Assembly (NCBI RefSeq): GCF_000756385.1 | Contig: NZ_JNFC01000006.1 | Coordinates: 25,579-89,578, forward strand | Reading direction: 5' to 3' | From: Sphingopyxis sp. LC363 | Lineage (GTDB): Bacteria > Pseudomonadota > Alphaproteobacteria > Sphingomonadales > Sphingomonadaceae | DNA: 64,000 bases | Part shown: positions 22,769-31,673 of the stretch, in pieces | How positions within the stretch are numbered: the stretch's first letter is position 1 | Layout: each line of letters opens with the position of its first letter | Notes under the pieces: model-generated | Database searches by the model: none | Told to the model about the DNA's origin: nothing | What the model saw: only the letters and a program-made list of their open reading frames with translations | Translations under genes and position numbers: made by a program

Positions 22769-24462
22769 GAACAGCGGTTCCACCCGGCGCCGCGCACCGC
22801 GCGGCCAGGCGTCGCGCCGCTATGCTCGCCGCCCTGCAGCACCGCGACGCCGTTGACGAACACGTCGCGCACCCCGACCGAATATTGGTGCGGTTTCTCG
22901 AAGGTCGAACGGTCGCCGATCGTCGCCGGGTCGAAGACCACCACATCGGCATAATAGCCGGGCTTGAGCGCGCCGCGATCCTTGATGCCCAAATTGGTCG
23001 CGGGCAGGGTGGTGAGCCGGTACACCGCCTGTTCGAGCGGGATCAATTTCTCGTCGCGGACATAGCGGCCGAGCAGCCGCGCGAAATTGCCATAGGTGCG
23101 CGGGTGCGCCCCCGATTTCAGAAAAACGCCCTCGGGCGCCTGCGACGCCGCGTCCGACCCGAAGCTCATCCAGGGAAGCTGGATCTGCTTGCGGACATTG
23201 TCCTCGGACATCAGGAAATAGACGGTGCCGACGCGCGAGCCGTCCTCGACGACGAGGTCCATCGCGGTTTCCTCGGGCGACTTGCCGCGCATCTTCGCGA
23301 CTTCGGCGAGCGTCTTGCCCGTCAGCGGTTTCAGCGCGTCATTCTTGAAGCCCGAGAGGATCATCTTGTCGGCGCCCGCGCCGAAATAGAGATTTTCCCA
23401 GTCGCTTCCGGGCTTTTTCATTTCCTCGGCGACGCGCGCGCGGATCGCGGGATCCTTCAGCCGCTCGATCCATTGCTCGAGCCCGCCCGCCTGCACCCAC
23501 GTCGGCATTGCGGCGTCGAGCCCGGTTGCTCCCGCCGTATAGGTGTACATGTCGGTCGTGATCCGCAGCCCCGCGGCGCGCGCATCCTCGATCTTCTTCA
23601 CGATCGTGTCGAGCTTGCCCCAATTGCTGCGCCCCGCCATCTTGAGGTGATAGATTTCGGCGGGCGCGCCCGAACGGCGCGAAATCTCGATCAGCTCGTC
23701 GCCCGCCTCCTCGATCCGGTCGCCCTCTGACCGCATATGGCTGATATACATGCCGCCGCATTTCGCGGCCTCGCTCGTCAGCGCGACGAGCTCGTCGGTC
23801 TCGGCGTAGGAGCCCGGCGCGTAGATGATCGAGCTGCCGACCCCCATCGCGCCTTCATTCATCGCTTGCTTCACCAGCGCGCGCATCCGGGCGAGCTGCT
23901 CGGGGTTCGGGTCGACGTCGCCTTCGCCCAGCTCGTGCACGCGGACCGTCGCCGCGCCGACGAAGCTTGCGACATTGGTCGATATGCCGCGCTTCTCCAG
24001 CCAGCCGAAATAGTCGCCAAGCGTCGTCCATTCGATCGGATATTTGATGTCGCCCTGCCGCTCGGTCTCTTGGCGCTTCATCGTGGCGTTCATCGGCCCC
24101 ATCGACCAGCCTTCGCCCATCACCTCCAGCGTGACGCCCTGTCTTATGTCGCTCTGGCTTTTGGGGTCGGCGATCAGCGATTCGGTCGCCCAGCTCAGCA
24201 TATTGATAAAGCCGGGCGCGACCGCCATGCCCTTTGCCGCGACCTCGCTCTTCGCGGTGCCGTCGACCTTGCCGACCGCGACGATGCGATCGTCCTTGAT
24301 TGCGAGATCGCCGACGACGGGCGGCTTGCCCGACCCGTCGTAGAGGGTGCCGCCACGGATGATCAGGTCATAGGCCGGCGCCTGCGCGGCGATCGGCCCC
24401 GCGACCAGCATCGAGCTGCACAGCAGCAAAAGCGAGGGTGCGAAGCGCCGGGGCGGTGCCAT
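22765..24462 (-). CDS. Exported N-acyl-D-amino-acid deacylase-like amidohydrolase, altered metal site
   Basis: 565 residues with a signal peptide (FAPSLLLLCSSMLVAGPIAAQA, cut near 27). The amidohydrolase fold starts YDLIIRGGTLYDGSG. Later metal/substrate residues are present: YISHMRSEGDR, AEIYHLKMAG and MSFGSDAASQAP. The first HxH motif, normally in PGFID-x-HxH, reads NMLSW here (Leu89 and Trp91 in the His places). D-aminoacylases free D-amino acids from N-acyl-D forms. It lies 23 bases downstream of the XRE-cupin gene and next to dgcA/dgcN, which fits D-amino-acid use. Activity with a changed metal site is uncertain. Confidence 0.85.
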   Translation of the reverse strand: MAPPRRFAPSLLLLCSSMLVAGPIAAQAPAYDLIIRGGTLYDGSGKPPVVGDLAIKDDRIVAVGKVDGTAKSEVAAKGMAVAPGFINMLSWATESLIADPKSQSDIRQGVTLEVMGEGWSMGPMNATMKRQETERQGDIKYPIEWTTLGDYFGWLEKRGISTNVASFVGAATVRVHELGEGDVDPNPEQLARMRALVKQAMNEGAMGVGSSIIYAPGSYAETDELVALTSEAAKCGGMYISHMRSEGDRIEEAGDELIEISRRSGAPAEIYHLKMAGRSNWGKLDTIVKKIEDARAAGLRITTDMYTYTAGATGLDAAMPTWVQAGGLEQWIERLKDPAIRARVAEEMKKPGSDWENLYFGAGADKMILSGFKNDALKPLTGKTLAEVAKMRGKSPEETAMDLVVEDGSRVGTVYFLMSEDNVRKQIQLPWMSFGSDAASQAPEGVFLKSGAHPRTYGNFARLLGRYVRDEKLIPLEQAVYRLTTLPATNLGIKDRGALKPGYYADVVVFDPATIGDRSTFEKPHQYSVGVRDVFVNGVAVLQGGEHSGATPGRAVRGAGWNRCS

Positions 24463-24485
24463 TTTCTTCTCCGTTTTTCGGTGGG

Positions 24486-25121
24486 TTATCCGTGAAGGCT
24501 CATCAAGCTGTCCATCAGCCCGTCGTCGGCGCTCGAACAGACGCCGAGGACGAGGGCTTCGTCATACCCGTCGGCGACGACATAGGCGTGGCCCATCGAC
24601 GAATCGATATAGATGCCCTGGCCGACGTCGAGCGTGACGGGGTCGTAGAATTCGCTGTGCACCTCGATCCGCCCTTCGAGGACATAGATGAATTCCTCGC
24701 CCTGGTGATGGACGAGCTCGCCGAACTCGCTCGCGCTGTGGGCGCGGATGCGCGTCAGGATCGGGATCATCCGCTTCTGGCGCAGATCGGTGCAGAGGTA
24801 ATGATAGTCGTAATTGTCGGTGGTTACGCGCGCCGCGCGCTCGATCGTTCCGATGCTGCGGCGCCCGGTGACGCGCGGGGTGCTGTCCTCCTCATCCTCG
24901 GCGAACAGGTCCGACATGCGAATCTTGAGTCGCTGGCTCAGTTGCTGGAGCTTGTCATAGCTCAGCGTCAGCCGGTCATGCTCGACCTTCGACAGCGTCG
25001 AAACCGGAATGCCCGACTTCGCGCTCATTTCCTTGAGCGTCCAGCCGTTTCGCGCGCGAATGCCCTTCATCACCGTGCCGAGCGTCGGCGGGGTTGCACG
25101 GTCCGCCATCAGTTTTTCCAT
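24486..25121 (-). CDS. XRE-family regulator with C-terminal cupin domain
   Basis: 211 residues. The HTH is MKGIRARNGWTLKEMSAKSGIPVSTLSKVEHDRLTLSYDKLQQLSQRL (about 18-65), and the cupin has VHHQGEEFIYVLEGRIEVHSEFYDPVTLDVGQGIYIDSSMGHAYV (about 142-187), which would bind a small effector. This layout is common in regulators of amino-acid and amine catabolism. The ATG at 25121 is used; ATG 25109 (MADRAT) is possible. The shared promoter block at 25131-25150 is just upstream of its start, so autoregulation is likely. It is co-directional with the deacylase gene. Confidence 0.9.
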   Translation of the reverse strand: MEKLMADRATPPTLGTVMKGIRARNGWTLKEMSAKSGIPVSTLSKVEHDRLTLSYDKLQQLSQRLKIRMSDLFAEDEEDSTPRVTGRRSIGTIERAARVTTDNYDYHYLCTDLRQKRMIPILTRIRAHSASEFGELVHHQGEEFIYVLEGRIEVHSEFYDPVTLDVGQGIYIDSSMGHAYVVADGYDEALVLGVCSSADDGLMDSLMSLHG

Positions 25122-25128
25122 TCCATAT

Positions 25129-25156
25129 TTGACAATTTTCTAATCAGGATCATTAT
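25129..25156 (+). promoter_or_regulatory. Promoter with XRE-cupin operator candidate, copy A
   Basis: TTGACA (25129-25134) and a weaker CATTAT (25151-25156) are spaced 16 bases. Bases 25131-25150, GACAATTTTCTAATCAGGAT, match copy B (28261-28280) at 17 of 20 positions. The dyad core CTAATCAG sits in the spacer. It faces the serine hydrolase gene at 25251 and starts eight bases from the XRE start codon. Confidence 0.65.
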
Positions 25157-25168
25157 GTCCCTATTGGG

Positions 25169-25182
25169 CCAACAACTGTTGG
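25169..25182. repeat. Short palindrome in 5' leader of serine hydrolase
   Basis: CCAACA-AC-TGTTGG, a 6-bp perfect dyad about 70 bases upstream of the serine hydrolase start and just downstream of promoter copy A. It could be a second operator or a leader hairpin. Confidence 0.35.
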
Positions 25183-25250
25183 TCCCTTGGTAAGGGGTCG
25201 CGCGGCTTGCCGCAAGGTGTGACAGGCGCGCCAGACAAAAGGGGAAAGCG

Positions 25251-27230
25251 ATGCGTTTCATCCGCAAGGCGATGATCGGGCTGGCGGCCTTTGCCGCGCT
25301 GCCGCTCGCGGCGCAGGGGCCGGTGCCCGCGCCCGCCGTGAAGAAGGCCGAGGCGACTGCGCCGGTTGCCAAGACGGCTACGGCGCCGGTCGCGCTCGAC
25401 CCCAAGGATCTCGAAGCGTGGATGGACGGCTATCTGCCCTACGCCCTCGAACGCGGGCGCATTCCGGGCGCGGTCGTGGTCGTCGTGCGCGGCGGCGAGG
25501 TCGTGCTTCAGAAGGGCTATGGCTATTCGGATGTCGCCAAGCGTGCGCCCGTCCTGCCCGAGACGACGCTTTTCCGCCCGGGCTCGGTGTCGAAGCTGCT
25601 GACCTGGACCGCGGTGATGCAACAGGTCGAGGCCGGCAAGATCGACCTCGACAAGGACGTCAACGCCTATCTCGATTTCAAGATTCCGCCCTATGAGGGC
25701 AAGCCGGTGACGATGCGCAACATCATGACGCACACCGCGGGCTTCGAGGAATCGGTGCGCCACCTGATCAGCAGCGATCCGAAAGCGGTGATGACGCTGA
25801 AGAAGCAGATGCCGCTTGCGCTGCCCGAGCGCGTCTTCGCGCCCGGCACGACCCCGGCCTATTCGAACTATGCCACCGCGCTCGCGGGCTATATCGTCGA
25901 GCGCGTCAGCGGCGAGCCGTTCGACAATTATATCGAAAATCATATCTTCCAGCCGCTCGGCATGACGCATTCGTCGTTCCGCCAGCCGCTTCCCGCGCGC
26001 CTCGTGCCGCATATGTCGAAGGGCTATCCCGACGTCACCGGGAAGCCCGAGCCGTTCGAAATGGTGATCCCCGCGCCCGCGGGCAGCCTGTCGTCGAGCG
26101 GCGCCGACATGGCGAAGTTCATGATTGCGCACCTCAATGACGGCGCGGGGCTGATGAAGCCCGAAACCGCGAAGATGATGCACGATTTCAAGGCCCCCGG
26201 CGTCGGCCCGCTTAACAGCATGGCGCTCGGCTTTTATGAACAATGGGTCAACGGCCACCGCGCGATCGCGCATGGCGGCGACACCGTCTGGTTCCACTCC
26301 TACCTCTGGCTGTTCCCCGACGCCGATACCGGAGTTTTCGTATCGATGAACAGCGCGGGCAAGGACGGCGCGGCGGGTGCGGTGCGCAGCGCGCTGTTCC
26401 ACAAATTCGCCGATCGCTACCTGCCGGGTCCGGCCGAAAAGCCGGCGCAGGTCGATGCCAAGACGGCGCGTGAGCATGCGCAGATGATGGTCGGCAATTA
26501 TATCAGCAGCCGCGGCTCCTTCACCAATTTCATGAGCCTGTTCGGCCTGCTGGGGCAGGCGTCGATCAGCTTGACCGAGGATGGAAAGATCACGCTCCCC
26601 GCGCTCGACGGGCTCGGCGCTGGCGCGCGCGACTGGGTCGAGGTCGAACCCTTTGTGTGGCGCGATACGGGCACGGGCGAGCGTCTTGCCGCCGAGGTCA
26701 AGGACGGCCGCGTCGTGCGCTGGAGCATCGACGCCGGGTCGCCCTTCATGGTCTTCGAGCCCGCGCCCGCCGGCGTCAACGCCGCATGGCTCAATCCCGC
26801 GCTGATCCTCGCCTTCGGCATTATCTTGCTCGCGGCGCTGGCATGGCCGGTGCGTGCGCTGGTGCGGCGCAGCTTCAAGGCCGAGTTCGCGCTTCAGGAC
26901 AAGTCGCTCCGCGCCTATCGCCTGTCGCGTGTCTTCGCTTGGATCGCGCTCGGCGCGCTCGCCGGATGGATCGGGCTGATCGCCGCTTTCTCAGCCGACA
27001 TCGGCAGCATCGGCGGGCCGCTCGACTGGCTCATCCACCTGCTGCGTATCCTGACCCCGCTCGCCGCTTTCGGTCTGCTGGCGACGGCGGCCTGGCATCT
27101 CTGGCTCAGCATCAAGGGCAAGCAGAAGTGGACGATGAAGCTGGGCGCGGTGTTGCTCGCGCTCGCCGCGCTCGTACTCGTCTGGGTGACGCTCGTCTTC
27201 CATCTCTATGGCTTCGGGATGGTCTATTGA
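25251..27230 (+). CDS. Beta-lactamase-fold serine hydrolase with C-terminal membrane domain
   Basis: 659 residues. A signal-like N-terminus (FIRKAMIGLAAFAALPLAAQG) is followed by a class C beta-lactamase/D-alanyl-aminopeptidase fold with Ser112-x-x-Lys115 (SVSK), Tyr204-x-Asn206 (YSN) and HGG (341-343). The last about 150 residues hold four predicted membrane helices, so the catalytic domain is probably tethered in the periplasm. It is preceded by GGGGA and the shared promoter. The stop overlaps dgcA (TGATG). Given its neighbours, a peptidase or esterase on D-residue peptides is more likely than antibiotic resistance. Confidence 0.9.
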   Translation: MRFIRKAMIGLAAFAALPLAAQGPVPAPAVKKAEATAPVAKTATAPVALDPKDLEAWMDGYLPYALERGRIPGAVVVVVRGGEVVLQKGYGYSDVAKRAPVLPETTLFRPGSVSKLLTWTAVMQQVEAGKIDLDKDVNAYLDFKIPPYEGKPVTMRNIMTHTAGFEESVRHLISSDPKAVMTLKKQMPLALPERVFAPGTTPAYSNYATALAGYIVERVSGEPFDNYIENHIFQPLGMTHSSFRQPLPARLVPHMSKGYPDVTGKPEPFEMVIPAPAGSLSSSGADMAKFMIAHLNDGAGLMKPETAKMMHDFKAPGVGPLNSMALGFYEQWVNGHRAIAHGGDTVWFHSYLWLFPDADTGVFVSMNSAGKDGAAGAVRSALFHKFADRYLPGPAEKPAQVDAKTAREHAQMMVGNYISSRGSFTNFMSLFGLLGQASISLTEDGKITLPALDGLGAGARDWVEVEPFVWRDTGTGERLAAEVKDGRVVRWSIDAGSPFMVFEPAPAGVNAAWLNPALILAFGIILLAALAWPVRALVRRSFKAEFALQDKSLRAYRLSRVFAWIALGALAGWIGLIAAFSADIGSIGGPLDWLIHLLRILTPLAAFGLLATAAWHLWLSIKGKQKWTMKLGAVLLALAALVLVWVTLVFHLYGFGMVY

Positions 27231-28237
27231 TGGCGACGCAGCAGGCCTCGAAATTGACGCTCGACCTTCGGGTCGAGCGTTTTCCCTATCATCAGCCCTT
27301 CCGCATCTCCGGCCACGTCTTCACCGAAACCGCGCTGCTCGTCGCCGAGATATCCGACGGCACACATGTCGGGCGCGGCGAAGGAGCCGGGGTCTATTAT
27401 CTCGGGGACGACATCGACCATATGCTGGCCGAAGCGGCACGGGTTCGCGATGACATCGAGCGCGGCGCAACGCGCGAGGAATTGCAGCATCTGCTGCCGC
27501 CCGGCGGCGCGCGCAATGCGCTCGACTGCGCTTTCTGGGATCTGGAAGCGAAGCAGGCGGGACGTCCCGTGTGGGCGCTCGCGGGGCTTGAGCAGCCCAG
27601 GGCTCTGCGCTCGACCTTGACGCTCGGGGCGGACAGCGCCGAGAATATGGCGAAGGCCGCGTTAGCGATCGACCCGGAGGCGCCGATCAAGGTCAAGCTG
27701 ACGGGCGACCTTGCCGACGATATCGCGCGCATCGAAGCGATCCGCACCGCACGCCCCGACGCGTGGATCGGCGTCGACGCCAATCAGGGCTATGACGTCG
27801 GCACGCTCGCCGACCTGCTCCCGGTGCTCGTCTCTGCGCGCGTCGCGCAGCTCGAACAGCCGCTCAGGCGCGGGCGCGAGGCCGACCTCGACGGGTTGAA
27901 GCGGCCGCTGCCCTTCGCTGCGGACGAAAGCGCGCTCTCGCTCGTCGATACCGCCGCACTCGTCGGGCGCTTCGACATCGTCAACATCAAGCTCGATAAA
28001 TGCGGTGGCCTGACCGAAGGGCTGGCGATCGCGCGGCAGGCGAAAAAGCTCGGGCTCGATGTGATGGTCGGCAACATGATGGGGACCAGCCTGTCGATGG
28101 CGCCGTCCTATCTGGTCGGCCAGCTCTGCGACATCGTCGATCTCGACGGGCCGACCTTCCTTGCGCGCGATCGCGTGCCGGGTGTCGAATATCGCGGCGG
28201 GATGATCCATTGCCCGGCAGAAATTTGGGGTTCGTGA
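27230..28237 (+). CDS. dgcA: Enolase-superfamily racemase, N-acetyl-D-Glu racemase type (DgcA)
   Basis: 335 residues. The muconate-lactonizing subgroup catalytic set is visible: KVK (154-156), metal ligands Asp183 in VDANQ, Glu209 in LEQP and Asp232 in FAADES, and the second base Lys254 in NIKLDKCGG. The family includes dipeptide epimerases and the DgcA racemase that converts N-acetyl-D-glutamate to the L form. The presence of dgcN further along (31674) favours DgcA. It is translationally coupled to the serine hydrolase. L-Ala-D/L-Glu epimerase is the alternative reading and would also suit a peptidoglycan-peptide cluster. Confidence 0.85.
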   Translation: MATQQASKLTLDLRVERFPYHQPFRISGHVFTETALLVAEISDGTHVGRGEGAGVYYLGDDIDHMLAEAARVRDDIERGATREELQHLLPPGGARNALDCAFWDLEAKQAGRPVWALAGLEQPRALRSTLTLGADSAENMAKAALAIDPEAPIKVKLTGDLADDIARIEAIRTARPDAWIGVDANQGYDVGTLADLLPVLVSARVAQLEQPLRRGREADLDGLKRPLPFAADESALSLVDTAALVGRFDIVNIKLDKCGGLTEGLAIARQAKKLGLDVMVGNMMGTSLSMAPSYLVGQLCDIVDLDGPTFLARDRVPGVEYRGGMIHCPAEIWGS

Positions 28238-28258
28238 CAATTTGATGTCCTAAACGGG

Positions 28259-28286
28259 TTGACAATTTTCTGATTAGGACAATAGT
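28259..28286 (+). promoter_or_regulatory. Promoter with XRE-cupin operator candidate, copy B
   Basis: TTGACA (28259-28264) is followed by GACAATTTTCTGATTAGGAC (28261-28280, overlapping), 17 of 20 identical to copy A, and a weak -10 near 28281-28286. The 5' flank has a partial extra copy (GACAATTTGATGTCC, 28236-28250). It drives the dipeptidase-TonB-dgcN operon starting at 28320. Confidence 0.65.
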
Positions 28287-28319
28287 CTTTGAATTGAGAT
28301 TTCATTGAGGGAGGCTGGA

Positions 28320-29462
28320 ATGACGTCGTCATTCCCGATGACGCGCCGCGCGGCACTCGCGGGCGCGGTCGGGGTCGCTTTGTCCGCGCCGATGGTGAAT
28401 CGCGGCGCCTATGCCTTCGCGGCGGCCCCGGCGAAGGCCTATTCGCGCCGCGCGGTCGACCTCGTCGCCTCGTCGCTCGTCATCGACATGCTCGCGCCGC
28501 TCAAGATCACGCTCGACGAGAATTATGTCGCGCACCGGCTGACCGACGCCGAAGCCGCCGAGTTCCGGGCGAGCGGCATCACCGGCTTTCACAACGCTTA
28601 CGGCCTTGGCGGCCCCGACGCGAAGGCGCAGGCGATGGAATTCCTCGCCGGCTGGCAGGGCTTCGCCGGGCGCAACAGCCATGTCTTCACCCTCGTCGAC
28701 ACGGTCGCCGATCTCGACCGCGCCAAGGCGGAAAAGAAATGCGCGGTCATCATGGGCATCCAGAATGCCGAGCATTTCGAAAAGGTCGAGGATGTCGCGC
28801 TGTTCCGCCGCCTCGGCCTCCGCTGCGCGCAGCTTACCTACAACAGCCAGAACCGGATCGGGTCGGGCAGCACCGAGCGCGTCGACGGCGGCGTCAGCGA
28901 TTATGGCGCGGCGATCATCGCCGAGATGGAAAAGCAGAAGATGCTCGTCGATGTCTCGCATTGCGGTGACAAGACGACCTTGGACGCGATCGAGATAGCG
29001 AAGGGCCCGATCGCGATCACCCACAGCAACGCCCGCGCGCTCGTCGATCACCCGCGCGTAAAGACCGATGAAGCGATTCTGGCGCTCGCCGCAAAGGGCG
29101 GGGTGATGGGCATCACGGGGGTGCGCATGTTCGTGCGGACGACCGACCCGACCAACGTGGGGCATATGGCCGATCATATCGACCATGTCGCGAAGCTCGT
29201 CGGCATCGACCATGTCGGGATCGGCTCCGACGCCGACCTGCACGGTTACGACGACATGCAGCCGGACGAATATGCCGCGCTCAAGGGCAGCTACAAGGGC
29301 AGCTACGCTTTTCGCGACAAGATCGACATCGACGGTTTCGACCATCCGTTGAAGACCTTCGATCTCGTCGAGGAACTCATCCGCCGCAACTATTCGAACG
29401 ATAACATCCGGGCCGTGCTCGGTGGCAATTTCCGCCGCCTGCTCGCCCAAGTCTGGGGGTAA
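28320..29462 (+). CDS. M19 membrane dipeptidase-like protein with altered metal site
   Basis: 380 residues with a twin-arginine-like leader (TRRAALAGAVGVALSAP). The M19 TIM barrel shows His214 (VDVSHCGDKT), His235 (ITHSNARAL) and Asp304 (GIGSDADLHG). The usual first motif D-x-H-x-D reads DMLAP (56-60), so both ligands are lost, and the bridging Glu reads Gln148 (GIQNAEHF). Renal-type dipeptidases cut L,D and L,L dipeptides. GAGGGAGG precedes the ATG and fixes the start. It is the first gene of the second operon of the cluster, behind promoter copy B. It may be a one-metal enzyme or have a changed role. Confidence 0.87.
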   Translation: MTSSFPMTRRAALAGAVGVALSAPMVNRGAYAFAAAPAKAYSRRAVDLVASSLVIDMLAPLKITLDENYVAHRLTDAEAAEFRASGITGFHNAYGLGGPDAKAQAMEFLAGWQGFAGRNSHVFTLVDTVADLDRAKAEKKCAVIMGIQNAEHFEKVEDVALFRRLGLRCAQLTYNSQNRIGSGSTERVDGGVSDYGAAIIAEMEKQKMLVDVSHCGDKTTLDAIEIAKGPIAITHSNARALVDHPRVKTDEAILALAAKGGVMGITGVRMFVRTTDPTNVGHMADHIDHVAKLVGIDHVGIGSDADLHGYDDMQPDEYAALKGSYKGSYAFRDKIDIDGFDHPLKTFDLVEELIRRNYSNDNIRAVLGGNFRRLLAQVWG

Positions 29463-29466
29463 GACG

Positions 29467-31653
29467 ATGAACAAGGGACTTTTCGTTGCAGCAAGCATCG
29501 CCGCGGTGATCGCCGCGATGCCGGCACAGGCGCAGGAAGCGGGCGCGATCGAAGCCGCGGGCGAGATCGTCGTCACTGCGCAAAAGCGCGTCCAGAATGT
29601 GCAGGACGTGCCGATATCGATCGCCGTGGTCAGCGGCGAGGAACTGCAGGAGCAGGGTTCGGCCTCGCTCGTCGACTATGCGGGCTATGTTCCCGGCATG
29701 AACGTCAGCAATGGCGGCACGCCGGGCCAGACGACGATCACGCTGCGCGGCGTCGCGCCATTGAACGCCAGCCAGACCGTCGGCATCTATCTCGATGATG
29801 CGCCGGTGGGGTCGAGCGCGCTCTACAATCGGGCGGGGTCGTTCACGATCGACCTCATGCCCTATGACCTCGAACGCATCGAGGTGCTCAAGGGGCCGCA
29901 GGGCACGCTTTACGGCGCCAGCTCGATCGGCGGCCTCGTCAAATATGTGACCGTCCAGCCCGATACGAGCGCTTTCAAGGTGCGCGCGGGCGTCGAGGGT
30001 TTCACGATCAAGGACGCGGGTAGCCTTGGCTGGGGCGGGCAGGTCTATGCCAACGCGCCGATCGTCACCGACACGCTCGCGATTTCGGGCAGCTTCGCGT
30101 GGCGCAAGACGCCGGGTTGGGTCGACAGCGTCAACAATGCGGGGCTGAAGGACCAGAATGACTATGAACAGCGCGGCGGCCGCGCCGCGCTCTTGTGGCA
30201 GCCGACGCCCGAGCTCAGCATCAAGCTCGCGGGCATCTGGCAGTCGCTCGATTCGGACGGAAATGGTCTCTACGCCGCCGATCTCGACGGCAACCGGCTC
30301 GGCAACGGCCATTCGTTCAACAATTATGTCCCCGAATCCTACGACATCGATCTCGATTATTATTCGGCGACGATCGACTATGATTTCGGCGCCGCGACGC
30401 TGACCTCCGCGACGACATATAGTCAGACGCAGAGCCGGCAGGTGCAGGATGCAAGCTACGCCTTTGGTGTGCTGTTCCCGCTGCTCACCGACGGCGCGGT
30501 CGATCCGGGCATCACACCCTTTTCGCTCGACCTCGGGCTCAAGAAATGGACGCAGGAAGTCCGTCTCGCTTCGCCGAGCGGCGGGCGGTTCGAATGGATG
30601 ATCGGCGGTTTCTTCACCGACGAGGAAACGAGCAATGCCCAGCTCGTGCGGTCGTTCGACATGGACGGCAATAGCATCCCGGGCCTCGACCCGCTGGCGA
30701 TCGTCGGGCTGCCCGCGACCTACAAGGAATATGCGATCTTCGGCAACGCGACCTTCAAGCTGAGCGAGCAGTTCGAAGTGACCGGCGGCCTCCGCTGGGC
30801 GCGCAACGAACAGACTTTCACCCAGATCAGCGAAGGCGCGATCGTTCCCAGCGCCAACGATCCGGGTGAATCGGCCGAAAGCGTCTGGACCTTCTCGGTC
30901 AGCCCGCAGTTCCACATCAACGAGGATGCGATGCTCTACGCCCGCGTCGCGACGGGCTATCGCCCCGGCGGCCCGAACGTCATCGTTCCCAATGTCCCGC
31001 CGAGCGTCGATGCCGACCGCATGACCAATTACGAGGTCGGGCTGAAGGCCGATTTCGCCGACCGCATGGTGTCGGTCGATGCCGCCTTCTTCTGGATGGA
31101 CTGGACCGACATCCAGGTCACACGCGCCTTCGGCGGCGTGTCGGGCGGCGCGAACGGCGGCAAGGCGACGAGCAAGGGTTTCGAAGGCAGCCTCGCGCTG
31201 CGCCCGGCGGCGGGGCTGACGATCAGCGCCACCGGCAGCTACACCGACGCGACGCTTAGCGAGGACGTGCCCGAGATCAGCGGCGTCGATGGCGACCGCC
31301 TGCCCGCGGTGCCCAAGTTCAGCGGCGCGCTGCGCGCCGATTACGAGTTCGAACTGGGCGGCGGCAACAAGGGCAGCTTTGGCGCCGGCATCCGCCACGC
31401 GAGCAACCGCCTGTCGCTGGTCGAGAGCGATCCGCTCGTCGCGCGCGCCAAGGCCTATACGTCGGTCGATCTCAACGCGTCGGTGACCTTCGATGATCAC
31501 TGGACGCTCCGCGCCTATGCGCGCAATCTGCTCGACAACAAGGGCGAGATGGCGCGATCGACGTTTGCCGACGGGCTGAACCAGCCGAGCTTCCTCGGGA
31601 TCTCGCCGCTGCAGCCGCGCACGATCGGCGTCGCGCTCGACATGGCTTTCTGA
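29467..31653 (+). CDS. TonB-dependent outer membrane receptor
   Basis: 728 residues. The signal peptide ends at AMPAQAQ (about 21), then EIVVTAQKRVQNVQDVPISI, a plug with IEVLKGPQGTLYGASSIGGLVKYVT, and a barrel ending GVALDMAF. It starts four bases after the dipeptidase stop with a G-rich but weak SD, so it depends on the operon. Embedded between a dipeptidase and dgcN, it probably imports peptides or D-amino-acid derivatives, perhaps muropeptide fragments; the ligand is inferred only from context. Confidence 0.94.
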   Translation: MNKGLFVAASIAAVIAAMPAQAQEAGAIEAAGEIVVTAQKRVQNVQDVPISIAVVSGEELQEQGSASLVDYAGYVPGMNVSNGGTPGQTTITLRGVAPLNASQTVGIYLDDAPVGSSALYNRAGSFTIDLMPYDLERIEVLKGPQGTLYGASSIGGLVKYVTVQPDTSAFKVRAGVEGFTIKDAGSLGWGGQVYANAPIVTDTLAISGSFAWRKTPGWVDSVNNAGLKDQNDYEQRGGRAALLWQPTPELSIKLAGIWQSLDSDGNGLYAADLDGNRLGNGHSFNNYVPESYDIDLDYYSATIDYDFGAATLTSATTYSQTQSRQVQDASYAFGVLFPLLTDGAVDPGITPFSLDLGLKKWTQEVRLASPSGGRFEWMIGGFFTDEETSNAQLVRSFDMDGNSIPGLDPLAIVGLPATYKEYAIFGNATFKLSEQFEVTGGLRWARNEQTFTQISEGAIVPSANDPGESAESVWTFSVSPQFHINEDAMLYARVATGYRPGGPNVIVPNVPPSVDADRMTNYEVGLKADFADRMVSVDAAFFWMDWTDIQVTRAFGGVSGGANGGKATSKGFEGSLALRPAAGLTISATGSYTDATLSEDVPEISGVDGDRLPAVPKFSGALRADYEFELGGGNKGSFGAGIRHASNRLSLVESDPLVARAKAYTSVDLNASVTFDDHWTLRAYARNLLDNKGEMARSTFADGLNQPSFLGISPLQPRTIGVALDMAF

Positions 31654-31673
31654 GCGAACTGGAGTTGGACAAG

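Noticed and set aside
29377..31500. A 707-codon minus-strand frame opposite the TonB receptor
   Set aside because: Shadow of the receptor gene; no family motif, no SD and composition dominated by Arg, Ala, Asp and His.
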